Of a DNA stretch of 64,000 nucleotides, positions 16,902-26,235 are shown one piece after another; position 1 is the stretch's first letter, and each line of letters starts with the position of its first letter. Source of the DNA: Amycolatopsis pretoriensis (GTDB taxonomy: Bacteria; Actinomycetota; Actinomycetes; Mycobacteriales; Pseudonocardiaceae); assembly GCF_900107925.1 (NCBI RefSeq), contig NZ_FNUJ01000019.1, positions 49,284 through 113,283 on the forward strand, given 5' to 3'. The translations under genes and the position numbers were made by a program. The notes beneath the pieces were generated by a model. The model searched no databases and was not told the origin of the DNA. It saw only the letters and a list, made by a program, of their open reading frames with translations.

Positions 16902-18275
16902 ATGCGTCCCAGGATCACCGCTCTGGCCGCGGTCGCGGTCCTCTTCGCGGGCCTACCGGCGACCGCACACGCGGCGGAGGCCGGGAAACCGTGCCCGGAG
17001 CCGATCGCCGCGGCGAGGTGCACCGACGGGCAGCTGGCCGACGGAACGCCGTACGCCTTCGCCAAACCCGCGCGGTGGAACGGTTCCGTGCTGGTGGACC
17101 TCGACTACGCGGCGGGCGGGCCGGCGAGCCCGCTGACCGCGAGCCTGCTGGCGCGCGGCTACGCCGTGGGCGGCACCACGCGCACGGTCACCGGCTGGAA
17201 CATCGCGCAGGCCATCGACAACCAGGCCGAGGCGCTCGGCCGCTACGAAACCGCGTTCGGCCGGGCCCGGTACGCGATCGCCGAAGGCCGCTCGATGGGC
17301 GGGATGGTCGCCGCGGGGGTCGCGCAGGTGCACCCGGACCGCTTCGCCGCGGCCGTCCCGATGTGCGGTGGCCTCGGGGGCGCGGTGGGGCAGTGGAACC
17401 AGAAGCTGGACACCGTCTTCACGCTCAAGACGGTGCTGTTGCGCGACACCGCCCTGCCGGTCACCGGCATCCCCGACGACGTCCCCGGGCTCCAGCAGCG
17501 GTGGGTGTCGGCGATGACGTCGGCCCAGGCGACCGCGGCCGGCCGAGCCCGCATCGCCCTCGCGGCGGCGATCGGCCAGGTGCCGGGCTGGGGCCTGGCC
17601 GCCGACGGCACGACCACCCCGGTCCCGGACGGCCGCGACGCCGACGGCGTCGAACACGGGATGTTCCTCGCGCTCGCGGGTGGTCCGCTGCCGTACCTCG
17701 GGCAGGCGGTCAGCAGCCGCCGCGCGATCGAGCAGCTGGCGGGCGGGAACCCGTCGTGGAACACCGGGGTCGACTACGCGCGCCAGCTCGCTCTGGCCGC
17801 GCCGGAACAGCGGAACGCTGTCCGCCGGCTGTACGCGCGGGCCGGGCTCGACCTGCGCGCCGACCTCGGCCGGCTCGCGGCCGAACCCCGCGTGTCCGCC
17901 GATCCCGCCGCCGTCCGCTACCTCGAGCGGGGCATCGTGTTCACCGGCCACCTGCGGATCCCGGTGCTCACGGTCAACGGCACCGGCGACCAGATCTCGA
18001 CCGTCGCCCAGCAGCAGTCCTACGGCGAGCTGGTCGCCCGGGCGGGAAACGCGTCGCTGCTGCGGCAGACGTACGTGCGGACCGCCGGGCACTGCACCTA
18101 CACCACCGGCGAACAGCAGGCGGCGATCGACCGGATGCTGACCCGCCTGCGGACCGGGCACTGGCCGGACACCGCGCCGGCGACGATGAACCGGCTGGCG
18201 GCGGCCGCGGACGGTGTCCCGGGCCGGTACCTGCCCTCCACGCCGCCGCGGTTCAACCGGACGTACCCAGGGTGA
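16902..18275 (+). CDS. secreted alpha/beta hydrolase (esterase/depolymerase-like)
   Basis: 457 aa. A cleavable signal peptide ends near AHAAEA. The core has nucleophile motif GRSMGGMV, acid in NGTGDQISTV and His in TAGHCTYTT. Cysteines in GKPCPEPIAAARC probably form a disulfide. The long insertion between nucleophile and acid resembles tannase/feruloyl-esterase-like lids. Last gene of the PaaX-linked unit, 12 bp after the previous hydrolase. The two secreted hydrolases would provide the small acid that the importer takes up; this is inferred from context. Confidence 0.78.
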   Translation: MRPRITALAAVAVLFAGLPATAHAAEAGKPCPEPIAAARCTDGQLADGTPYAFAKPARWNGSVLVDLDYAAGGPASPLTASLLARGYAVGGTTRTVTGWNIAQAIDNQAEALGRYETAFGRARYAIAEGRSMGGMVAAGVAQVHPDRFAAAVPMCGGLGGAVGQWNQKLDTVFTLKTVLLRDTALPVTGIPDDVPGLQQRWVSAMTSAQATAAGRARIALAAAIGQVPGWGLAADGTTTPVPDGRDADGVEHGMFLALAGGPLPYLGQAVSSRRAIEQLAGGNPSWNTGVDYARQLALAAPEQRNAVRRLYARAGLDLRADLGRLAAEPRVSADPAAVRYLERGIVFTGHLRIPVLTVNGTGDQISTVAQQQSYGELVARAGNASLLRQTYVRTAGHCTYTTGEQQAAIDRMLTRLRTGHWPDTAPATMNRLAAAADGVPGRYLPSTPPRFNRTYPG

Positions 18276-18292
18276 GCGCCGGCCGGGCTCCG

Positions 18293-19450
18293 CTACTCGA
18301 ACACCCCGAACCCCGCCACGGCGTGGGCCCGGACGCCGTCCAGGTCGAGTTCCACCCCGATGCCGGGAGCGTCGGGGAGCGTGATGTAGCCGTCCTTGAC
18401 GATCGAGCCGCTCCCGTCCGGGGCGTGCACGTAGCTGTCCCACACCTCGCGCTCCTCGAGGGCGTGCCACTCCTGGACGTAGAAGTTCGGGATCGCGCCG
18501 CACTGGTGTGACGTCGCCATCGTGCCCAGCGGCGTCGACACCAGGTGCGGGGCGAACGGGATGTAGTGCAGCTCCGCGAGGTTCGCGATCTTCTTGGCCT
18601 CGGCGAGACCACCGCACTTCGGCACGTCCGGCTCGATGACGTCCACGGCTCCCCGTTCGAGCAGCTCGCGGAATCCCCAGCGCAGGTAGAGGTTTTCTCC
18701 CGCGCAGATCGGCGTGCGGGTCTGCGCGCGCACCCGCACGAGCGCGTCGACGTTCTCCGCCGGCAGCGGCTCTTCCAGCCACATCAGGCGGAACGGCTCG
18801 AGCTCCCACGAGATCCGGCACGCGCTCGGCACGTCGTAGCGGGCGTGCAGGTCGATGGCCAGGTCGACGTCCGGGCCGATCGCTTCCCGGACGGCGGCCA
18901 CGCGCGCGACCATCGAGCGCAGCTCGGCGGCGTTGACCGTGTGGTTGAAGGTGTCGAACTTGTCCGGGTGGCGCAGGTCGTCGATGTCGAACTTGAGGGC
19001 GGTGAAGCCCTCGGCGACCATCCGCTGGGCCCGGTCGACGCAGCCGGCGACCGAGCCCGCCGGGTCGTCGCCGTCGCCGCAGTCGGCGTAGAGGCGGATG
19101 CGGTCGCGGAACTTCCCGCCGAGCAGGCGGTACACCGGCTGGCCCGCGGCCTTGCCCGCGAGGTCCCACAGCGCGAGCTCGATCCCGGACAGCGCGATCA
19201 CGAACACCCCGCTCTGCGCGCCCGCGAAAACCTTGCTGCGGCGCAGTTTCTCCCACACCCGCTCGACGTCGCGCGGATCCTCGCCGATGAGCAACGGGGT
19301 CAGGGACGCGATCATCCCCACGACGGCGCCCGCACCGGCGTCGGGATTGGCTTCACCGAACCCGCTGAGGCCTTCGTCGGTGTCGATCCGGACCAGGGTG
19401 GCCTGACCGTGGTAGGCCACCACCGCCGTCGTGACGTTCACTATCCGCAT
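18293..19450 (-). CDS. enolase-superfamily (mandelate racemase/sugar-acid dehydratase) enzyme
   Basis: 385 aa. The MR/MLE capping domain is followed by a barrel with K153 (FTALKFDID), metal ligands D200 (LAIDLH), E226 (WLEEP) and E252 (CAGENLY), and H302 in FAPHLVSTP. This ligand set matches acid-sugar dehydratases (D-galactonate or mannonate type) better than racemases. Start ATG 19450 lies next to the divergent GntR gene. It probably dehydrates an aldonate imported by the ABC system at 21540-24976. Exact sugar acid not determinable. Confidence 0.88.
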   Translation of the reverse strand: MRIVNVTTAVVAYHGQATLVRIDTDEGLSGFGEANPDAGAGAVVGMIASLTPLLIGEDPRDVERVWEKLRRSKVFAGAQSGVFVIALSGIELALWDLAGKAAGQPVYRLLGGKFRDRIRLYADCGDGDDPAGSVAGCVDRAQRMVAEGFTALKFDIDDLRHPDKFDTFNHTVNAAELRSMVARVAAVREAIGPDVDLAIDLHARYDVPSACRISWELEPFRLMWLEEPLPAENVDALVRVRAQTRTPICAGENLYLRWGFRELLERGAVDVIEPDVPKCGGLAEAKKIANLAELHYIPFAPHLVSTPLGTMATSHQCGAIPNFYVQEWHALEEREVWDSYVHAPDGSGSIVKDGYITLPDAPGIGVELDLDGVRAHAVAGFGVFE

Positions 19451-19502
19451 CGTTCTCCCGTCGCAGGGTAATGCAGAGAAAAGGGACTGTCGCGGCGTGC
19501 AA

Positions 19503-19515
19503 CTTGTCCGATAAG
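19503..19515. promoter_or_regulatory. GntR/FCD-type operator
   Basis: CTTGTCCGATAAG is an imperfect palindrome (CTTGTC / GATAAG around one C), 9 nt before the GntR ATG and in the divergent region with the dehydratase. FadR-subfamily operators have this size and TNGTNNNACNA-like shape. Confidence 0.5.
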
Positions 19516-19523
19516 CTGCTGAC

Positions 19524-20270
19524 ATGCCAAGGAGACAAGAGTCTCCGGACGCTGTCAAGGTCCGGACCCTTCCGGTGCAGGTGGCGGCCCACCTGACCCG
19601 GCGGATCGTCGGCGGCGGAATCGAGGACGGCCGGGCGCCGTCGGAACTCGAGATCACCGAAGAGTTCGGCGTTTCCCGCGTCGTGGCGCGGGAAACGCTC
19701 AAGATCCTCGCCTCGCTCGACATCGTCGACGTCGCGCAGGGCCGCCGCGTCGTCGTCCGCCCCCGCGCGGAGTGGGACTACCTGAGCCCGTTGCTGATCG
19801 AGTGGCTGCCCACCGAGATCGTCGACGAGCTGCTGCAGGAACTGCACCAGATGCGCGCCCTGCTCGAACCCGAACTGGCCGCGATGGCGGCGACCGGCAT
19901 CACCGACGAGACGCTGGCCCGGCTCAAGGGCGAGATCGACCGCATGGCGGCGCTCGAAGCGGACCCCGAGGCCTACCTCGAGGTCGACCACGAGTTCCAC
20001 ATGGAGATCTGCCGGGCGGCCGACAACCGCATCCTCGACCGGATCATGTACTCCGCCCGCTGGCTCGGCACGGCCAGCCGGCGCGTCACCAACGAAGCGC
20101 CGGCCGGGCTGCACCGCGCCACCGCCCAGCACAGGCGGATCTACGAGGCGCTCGTGGCGCGCGATCCGGCGGGTGCCCGCGCGGCGATGCGCGAGCACCT
20201 GAGCAACAACTACTCCACGCTCCTCGCGGAAAAGGGGCAGCGAAGCAAGCGGGCCGCCAAGCGGCGTTAG
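19524..20270 (+). CDS. GntR-family regulator, FCD (FadR) subfamily
   Basis: 248 aa. N-terminal winged helix (APSELEITEEFGVSRVVARETLKIL) and an FCD effector domain whose metal-binding residues are visible in EVDHEFHMEI, TAQHRRIYEAL and AMREHL. There is no recognisable ribosome-binding site and the operator sits only 9 nt upstream, so the transcript may be leaderless. Probably a sugar-acid-responsive repressor of itself, the divergent dehydratase and the downstream operon. Confidence 0.92.
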   Translation: MPRRQESPDAVKVRTLPVQVAAHLTRRIVGGGIEDGRAPSELEITEEFGVSRVVARETLKILASLDIVDVAQGRRVVVRPRAEWDYLSPLLIEWLPTEIVDELLQELHQMRALLEPELAAMAATGITDETLARLKGEIDRMAALEADPEAYLEVDHEFHMEICRAADNRILDRIMYSARWLGTASRRVTNEAPAGLHRATAQHRRIYEALVARDPAGARAAMREHLSNNYSTLLAEKGQRSKRAAKRR

Positions 20271-20314
20271 CGCACGACCGAGTTCCGCCAACCGTTGACG
20301 AGAACGGACGAGGC

Positions 20315-21463
20315 ATGGCAGCACCGGGGATCCGGCCGATCCGGCTGGGGTTGATCGGCACCGGGCTCGCGGTCGAAAAGCTGCACTGGCCGGCGTTGCG
20401 CGGACTCGCCGACCGGTACGTCGTCACCGCGTTCACCGACCCCGCCGACGAGCAGAGAAAGCGCTTCACCGGCTACAGCGGGACCGATCCGGCCCTGGCG
20501 ACCGCCGACCGGGCCGCGTTGCTGGCCCGCGACGACGTGGACGCCGTGCTGATCTCGGTGCCCATCCCGAGCCTGTACGAAGTGGCGTGCGACGCGCTCG
20601 CGGCGGGCAAGGACGTGTTCTGCGAGAAGCCGGCCGGCGTCGACGCACAGCAGGCCGCGGCCTTCCTCGCACTCGCGGCCGGGTTCCCGGACCGCACCTT
20701 CGTGGTGGGGGAGAACTACTTCTACCGCGACGACCTGCGCTACGCCCGCGCGTTGCTCGACGACGGCGCGATCGGCCGCCCGCACCTGATGGCGTGGCGG
20801 TACGCCGGTCAGTCGGTGCCCCGGCCGGGCGGGTTCACCAGCACGCCGTGGCGGCACCGGCCGCAGTACCGCGGTGGCGTGCACCTCGACTTCGGCGTGC
20901 ACCACATCGCCCAGATCCGGTTGCTCTGCGGCGACGTCGCACGGGTGCACGGTGCCGTGCAGGCGGCCAACAGCACGATCGACGCACCGTCGGACCTCAC
21001 GCTCAACCTCGTCTTCACCGGAGGCGCCATCGGCAACTACACCGCGTCCTTCCCCGAAATCCCGATCCCGCCCGAGCCCAACGACCTGCGGCTCTACGGC
21101 ACCGAGGGCGTGCTCGTGCTCGCCGGATCCGAGTCGGAGCGCCGCGTGACGCGCAGCAGCGCCGACGCCACCACCCACACGACCGTCTTCCGCGGCAGCG
21201 ACAACGGCTACCGCGCGGAGCTCGTCGACTTCGCCGACGCCGTGCAGTTCGGCGTGCGGCCGGTCGGCAGCGTCGCGCAGAGCGTCGCCAACGCGATGGT
21301 CGTCCAGCGGGCGCTCGACTCCGCGGAACAGGCGGCCGCACTGGCGCTCGACCCCGTGCCCGGCGCGGGCCCGGTACCGCTGTGGCGGCCCCGTGGTTCG
21401 GCCGGCCTGTTCGACGGGCTGCCCGGGCAACGCATCAGCAGTACGGCGTCCTTCGCCGCCTGA
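20315..21463 (+). CDS. Gfo/Idh/MocA-family NAD(P)-dependent oxidoreductase
   Basis: 382 aa. Rossmann motif LGLIGTGLAVEKLHWPAL, then DVDAVLISVPIPSLYEVACDALAAGKDVFCEKP with the family Lys-Pro, and a substrate-domain HLDFGVHHIAQIRLL. Such enzymes oxidise sugars, inositols or sugar acids at a ring carbon. It follows the GntR gene by 44 bp with a GGACGAGG site. The chosen ATG at 20315 matches the N terminus of the fold; the open frame extends upstream only as an overlap with the regulator. Confidence 0.9.
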   Translation: MAAPGIRPIRLGLIGTGLAVEKLHWPALRGLADRYVVTAFTDPADEQRKRFTGYSGTDPALATADRAALLARDDVDAVLISVPIPSLYEVACDALAAGKDVFCEKPAGVDAQQAAAFLALAAGFPDRTFVVGENYFYRDDLRYARALLDDGAIGRPHLMAWRYAGQSVPRPGGFTSTPWRHRPQYRGGVHLDFGVHHIAQIRLLCGDVARVHGAVQAANSTIDAPSDLTLNLVFTGGAIGNYTASFPEIPIPPEPNDLRLYGTEGVLVLAGSESERRVTRSSADATTHTTVFRGSDNGYRAELVDFADAVQFGVRPVGSVAQSVANAMVVQRALDSAEQAAALALDPVPGAGPVPLWRPRGSAGLFDGLPGQRISSTASFAA

Positions 21464-21539
21464 ACGAAGACTCACAGCGCGGCAATCGCCTCGCTGTCCC
21501 GCCGGATGCAACGTCGCCCCGTCGGTTTGAGGAGTTGTC

Positions 21540-22964
21540 ATGGAAGAGAAAACGGACCTGTCGAGGCGCACCTTCCTCGGGGTGAGCGCGCTGGGCGTGC
21601 TCGGCCTCGCCGGGTGCGGGGGCGGCCCCGCGCCCGCACCGCAGGTCGACGTCCAGGTCCCCAAGGAGCTCCTCGACCAGGCGGCCAAGCTGCGCGGCGG
21701 GTCGGTGGGGATGCTCTCGCAGAAGCTGTACTCGGAAGCCGCCAACAAGGCGCTCGACAAATCGTTGCAGGCGTTCGCGCAGGCCACCGGCACCACCATC
21801 CACAACGACCTGGTCTCCGGTGACGCCGGCGACATGGTCGCGAAGATGGACGCCGAGGTGAAGGCGGGCACCAACCGCGACCTGGCGTTCCTGAGCGACC
21901 GGCGGTTCGTCGGCCAGCTCCACAACCTCGGCGCCCTCACCGACGTCACCGACGTGGTCACCGAAATGAAAGCGCTTTACGGCGAACCCGCGACGGAAGC
22001 GGACAACTACTGCGTGTTCGACGGGCGCTGGTTCGCGATCCCGTACCACTTCATCGCGTCCGGGATGTACCTGCGCAAGGACTGGTACGCGGAGAAGGGC
22101 ATCCCGCTCAAGCCGTATTACACGTGGGAAGAGCTGCGCGACAACGCGTTGGCGGTCTCCGACCCGGCGAAGCGGCGCTTCGGCTGGGGGCTCACGGTGA
22201 ACCGCTCCGGCGACGCCAACGGCTTCATCCAGAACGTCATCAACGTCTACGGCGGGGCGATCGCGGACAACACCGGCACGAAGGTGGTGTTCAACTCGCC
22301 CGAGACCGTCGCCGCCGTCACGTTCATCGGCGACATCTACACGAACCCGAAGTACCAGCCGATGCTGCCGCCCGGGGTCGGGAGCTGGACCGACTCGAGC
22401 AACAACGAAAACTGGCTGGCCGGGATCCTGGGGCTGACGCTCAACCAGTTCAGCGTCTACGCCGACTCGAAGACCAAGAAGAACCCCGTCTACGGCAACA
22501 CGCACGTGTTCAACGGGGCCACCGGACCGGCACTCGACCGGCCGCTCGCGTACGGCGAGTCCAACTCGTTCGTCGTGTTCAAAGGGGCGAAGAACCCCGA
22601 TCTCGCCAAGCTGGTGGCGAAGTTCATGGCCAGCGGGACCGCGCTGCTCGGGGTCGCGAAGGAGGCGCCGTGCCTGGTCAACCCGTCGTGGACCAAGGTG
22701 TGGGACTCCGACCCGTACTACACCGGCGGTGACCCGGCCTTCCCCGCGCTGCGGGAGCAGACTCGCGCGCAGCTCCCGGTGACGACCAGGACCGGGTACG
22801 CGTTCCCCCAGGCGCCGAGCCCCGGCGAGCAGGCGGCCCTCGCCGCGTACCTGCTGACCGACATGATGCAGTCGGTCATCCAGGGCACCAGGCCGGCCGA
22901 CGCCGTCGCCGCGACCCACGGCCGGATCGTGCAGATCTTCGAGCAGCAGGGTTATCGCCAGTGA
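21540..22964 (+). CDS. sugar ABC transporter substrate-binding lipoprotein (Tat signal)
   Basis: 474 aa. Twin-arginine signal LSRRTFLG and lipobox LGLAGC indicate Tat export and lipid anchoring. The mature part is a family-1 sugar binding fold (SGDAGDMVAKMDAEVKAG, WYAEKGIPLKPYYTWEELRDNA). It precedes its permease with a GTGA overlap. With the dehydratases around it, an oligosaccharide or sugar-acid ligand is likely. Confidence 0.9.
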   Translation: MEEKTDLSRRTFLGVSALGVLGLAGCGGGPAPAPQVDVQVPKELLDQAAKLRGGSVGMLSQKLYSEAANKALDKSLQAFAQATGTTIHNDLVSGDAGDMVAKMDAEVKAGTNRDLAFLSDRRFVGQLHNLGALTDVTDVVTEMKALYGEPATEADNYCVFDGRWFAIPYHFIASGMYLRKDWYAEKGIPLKPYYTWEELRDNALAVSDPAKRRFGWGLTVNRSGDANGFIQNVINVYGGAIADNTGTKVVFNSPETVAAVTFIGDIYTNPKYQPMLPPGVGSWTDSSNNENWLAGILGLTLNQFSVYADSKTKKNPVYGNTHVFNGATGPALDRPLAYGESNSFVVFKGAKNPDLAKLVAKFMASGTALLGVAKEAPCLVNPSWTKVWDSDPYYTGGDPAFPALREQTRAQLPVTTRTGYAFPQAPSPGEQAALAAYLLTDMMQSVIQGTRPADAVAATHGRIVQIFEQQGYRQ

Positions 22965-24976
22965 CGGTCCTGCGTCCGGAACGGACACCGCGGGCGCCGG
23001 ACCGCCCGGCGCCGGGCGGGTCGTCCTCGCTCACCAGGACGCAGCGGGTGCTCGGGCGGGACTGGCGCCTCGCGGCGGTGTTCATCGGGCCGACGCTGCT
23101 GCTGGTCGCCGGCCTGATCCTGGTGCCGATCGCCGACTCGGTCTTCACCAGCCTCACCGAACGCCACGGCGCGGAGACGGTCTTCGTCGGGCTGGACAAC
23201 TACGCCGCCCTCGTCGACGACGGCTTGTTCCACCACGGCGTGCTCAACTCGTTCGTCTTCACCGCCTACGCCGAGATCTTCAAGGTGACCTTCGGGCTGA
23301 TCGCGGCGTTGCTGCTGCACCACCTGCGCCGCGGCAAGGCACTCGTCGCCGCGGTGATCCTGCTGCCGTGGGTGATCCCGACGGTCGTCACCGCCTTCAC
23401 CTGGCGGTCGTTGCTCGACCCGATCTTCGGCAGCGTCAACGTCCTGCTCACCGACTCCGGGATCGGGCCGGCCCTCGCGGCGATGGGCCTCGTCGACAAG
23501 TGGCCCGCGGAATGGCTGTCCGACCCCGCGCTCGCGATGCCGGCGGTCATCCTGGTCAACGTCTGGAAGGGCATCCCGTTCTTCACGGTGACGTTCCTCG
23601 CCGGGCTCAAGGCCATCGACAGCGGGCTGCACGAGGCCGCGATGGTGGACGGCGCCTCGCCGTGGCAGCGGTTCGTGCACATCACGCTGCCGGGGCTGCG
23701 TCCGGTCATGATCGTGACGGTGCTGCTGTCGTCGATCTGGACGTTCAACAACTTCGACCTGATCTGGCTGATGACCCAGGGCGGGCCCGGCGACGCCACC
23801 GCGCCGTACGTGATGGTGGCGTACTCCAAGGCCATCCAGCAGCTGCAGCTGGGTGCGGGCGCCGCGGTCACGCTGGTGATGCTGCCGGTCATCGCGATCC
23901 TCGTGGTGATCCTCGTGCGGCTGATGCGCCGCAGCGACCTGCCCGGCGCGGCGGATCTCGGCCGGCGGCGGCTGACACCGGGCCGGCGCAAGGCGTTGCC
24001 GTGGATGATCGTCGCCGCCGCGGTCCTCGTGCTGGTCTGGGCGTCGCCGCACATCGTCTGGAAGGCCGCGCTCGTGCTGGGCGTGTTCGTGGTGCTCGCG
24101 GCCGCGGTCGGCCGGGTCGTCTCCGCGTTCGCCGCGCGGGGCAACCGGCTCGCGGCGCGCCTGGTCGCGGGCACCGGCTCCGGGATCGCGCTCGTGGGCT
24201 TGCTGGGTTTCGTGCTCGCCCCGCTCTACTGGATGACCATCACGGCCTTCAAGTCCGACGACCAGATCGTCGCGCGCACCGACGACCTGTGGCCGACGCC
24301 GTGGAGCACCGAGCAGTTCACCAACCTGTTCACGGGCGCGTTCGGCACCTGGTACGTCAACACGATCCTGGTGTCGGTGGCGTCCACCGCGATCGCCCTG
24401 GTCTGCGCGGCACTGGCCGGCTACGCGTTGGCACGGCTGAAGTTCAGGGGTTCGGAAAGCTTCACGGTGACGATCCTGCTCACCTACGTGATGCCGGGCG
24501 CGCTGCTGTTCATCCCGCTCTACCAGCTGGTGAGCGGGATCGGGCTCAACGACTCGCTGTGGTCGCTCGTGCTCGCCTACCCGACGTTCACCCTGCCGTT
24601 CGCGACGTGGCTGCTCGTCGGCTACTTCAAGTCGATCCCGGCCGACCTCGAGGAAGCCGCGCTGGTCGACGGCTGCACGCGGTTCGGGGCGTTCCTGCGG
24701 ATCGTGCTGCCGCTGGCCAAACCGGGCCTGCTCGCGGTCGCGCTGTTCACGCTCACCAACGCGTGGAACGAGTTCCTGTTCGCCTTCGTGTTCATCACCA
24801 AGGACGACTACAAGACGCTGCCGGTCGGCATGCAGTCGATGATCTTCGGCGACGTCGTGCCGCAGGGGCAGCTGGCCGCGGCCTCGCTCCTGGTCAGCAT
24901 CCCGGTCGTGCTCATGTACGGCTTCGGGCAGCGGTTCCTGACCGAGGGCCTCACCGCCGGGGCGGTGAAGGGGTGA
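22961..24976 (+). CDS. fused MalF-MalG type sugar ABC permease (671 aa)
   Basis: One chain holds both permease halves. The N-terminal half (residues about 40-325) has its EAA coupling loop as LHEAAMVDGASPWQRFVHI; after a middle section with two or three extra hydrophobic segments (about 345-395), the C-terminal half (about 410-671) has EEAALVDGCTRFGAFLRI. Normally these are two genes. No ATPase gene accompanies it, so a shared MsiK-like ATPase encoded elsewhere probably serves it. Starts with GTG overlapping the binding protein stop. Confidence 0.9.
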   Translation: MTVLRPERTPRAPDRPAPGGSSSLTRTQRVLGRDWRLAAVFIGPTLLLVAGLILVPIADSVFTSLTERHGAETVFVGLDNYAALVDDGLFHHGVLNSFVFTAYAEIFKVTFGLIAALLLHHLRRGKALVAAVILLPWVIPTVVTAFTWRSLLDPIFGSVNVLLTDSGIGPALAAMGLVDKWPAEWLSDPALAMPAVILVNVWKGIPFFTVTFLAGLKAIDSGLHEAAMVDGASPWQRFVHITLPGLRPVMIVTVLLSSIWTFNNFDLIWLMTQGGPGDATAPYVMVAYSKAIQQLQLGAGAAVTLVMLPVIAILVVILVRLMRRSDLPGAADLGRRRLTPGRRKALPWMIVAAAVLVLVWASPHIVWKAALVLGVFVVLAAAVGRVVSAFAARGNRLAARLVAGTGSGIALVGLLGFVLAPLYWMTITAFKSDDQIVARTDDLWPTPWSTEQFTNLFTGAFGTWYVNTILVSVASTAIALVCAALAGYALARLKFRGSESFTVTILLTYVMPGALLFIPLYQLVSGIGLNDSLWSLVLAYPTFTLPFATWLLVGYFKSIPADLEEAALVDGCTRFGAFLRIVLPLAKPGLLAVALFTLTNAWNEFLFAFVFITKDDYKTLPVGMQSMIFGDVVPQGQLAAASLLVSIPVVLMYGFGQRFLTEGLTAGAVKG

Positions 24977-26235
24977 TCACCGAGGAGCACGTCCCGACGG
25001 CGTCGCGGCCGAGCGACCTGCGGATCACCGATCTGCGGGTGGCCATTGTGGACGGTGTCCCGTTCCGCTCGTCGCTCATCCGGATCGACACGAATCAGGG
25101 CCTGGTCGGCTACGGGGAGGTGCGCGACGGGGCCAGCGCGACCTACGCGTTGATGCTCAAGAGCCGGCTCGTCGGGGAGAACCCGTGCAACGTCGACAAG
25201 ATCTTCCGCAAGATCAAGCAGTTCGGGTACCACGGCCGCCAGGGCGGCGGGGTCTCCGGCGTCGAGATGGCGCTGATGGACCTGGCCGGCAAGGCGTACG
25301 GAGTGCCCGCGTACGCGCTGATCGGGGGAAAGTTCCGGGACGAAGTCCGGTGTTACGCGGACACGCCTTCGCTGCCGGACCCGGCCGCGATGGGCGCGCG
25401 GCTGCTGGAGCGCAAGCAGCGCGGGTTCACGATGCTGAAGATGGACGTCGGCATCGACCTGCTCTGGGACGTGCCGGGGGCGCTGATCGCGCCGCCGGGC
25501 GCCCGCGCCGACCGGACGACGATGCACCCGTTCACCGGCATCCAGGTCACCGCTCGCGGCGTCGAGTGGTTGGCGTCCTATGTGGACATCGTCCGGTCCG
25601 CCGTCGGCTACGACGTCGCGCTCGCCACCGACCACTTCGGCCACATCGCGCTCGACTCGTGCATCCGCATCGGCCGCGCGCTGGAACCGTTCACGCTGGC
25701 GTGGATCGAGGACCTGATCCCGTGGCAGCTGACCGGCCAGTGGCGGCAGCTGACCGACGCCGTCGCCGTCCCGACGTGCACCGGGGAGGACATCTACCTC
25801 CTGGAAGGTTTCCGGCCGCTGCTGGACGCGGGCGCGATCCGCGTGGTGCACCCGGATCCGGCGACGGCGGGCGGGATCGCGGAGACCAAACGGCTCGGCG
25901 ACTACGCACAGGAGCGCGGGATCGCGATGGCGCTGCACCTGGCGGCGTCACCGATCGCGACGATGGCGTGCGTGCACCTGGCCGCCGCCACGGAGAACTT
26001 CCTCGCCCTCGAACACCACGCGGCCGAGGTGGAGTTCTGGAGCGACCTCGTCACCGGCCTGCCCCGCCCGCTGATCCGCGACGGGCACATCACCGTGCCG
26101 GACACGCCGGGGCTCGGGTTCGGCGACCTCGACGAGGACCTGGTGCGCCGCCACCTCGACCCGCGAGATCCGGTGTTCTTCGCCGAGACGACCCACTGGG
26201 ACGCCGAATCCAGCCACGACCGGCTGTGGAGCTAG
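24973..26235 (+). CDS. second enolase-superfamily (mandelate racemase-like) dehydratase
   Basis: 420 aa from GTG 24973 (GTGA overlap with the permease). Capping domain GYGEVRDGA; barrel residues in MLKMDVG, ALATDHFGH, LAWIEDLIPW and TCTGEDIYL supply Lys and the three acidic metal ligands; ALHLAASPIA offers the His. An insertion of about 30 residues follows the Lys motif. Different enough from the 18293 gene to suggest a second substrate or step. Its TAG stop shares CTAG with the convergent RraA gene. Confidence 0.88.
   Translation: MITEEHVPTASRPSDLRITDLRVAIVDGVPFRSSLIRIDTNQGLVGYGEVRDGASATYALMLKSRLVGENPCNVDKIFRKIKQFGYHGRQGGGVSGVEMALMDLAGKAYGVPAYALIGGKFRDEVRCYADTPSLPDPAAMGARLLERKQRGFTMLKMDVGIDLLWDVPGALIAPPGARADRTTMHPFTGIQVTARGVEWLASYVDIVRSAVGYDVALATDHFGHIALDSCIRIGRALEPFTLAWIEDLIPWQLTGQWRQLTDAVAVPTCTGEDIYLLEGFRPLLDAGAIRVVHPDPATAGGIAETKRLGDYAQERGIAMALHLAASPIATMACVHLAAATENFLALEHHAAEVEFWSDLVTGLPRPLIRDGHITVPDTPGLGFGDLDEDLVRRHLDPRDPVFFAETTHWDAESSHDRLWS

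Noticed and set aside
16953..19256. 767-residue minus-strand open frame
   Set aside because: It spans several genes, is Arg/Gly/Pro-rich without domain pattern, and is explained by high GC.
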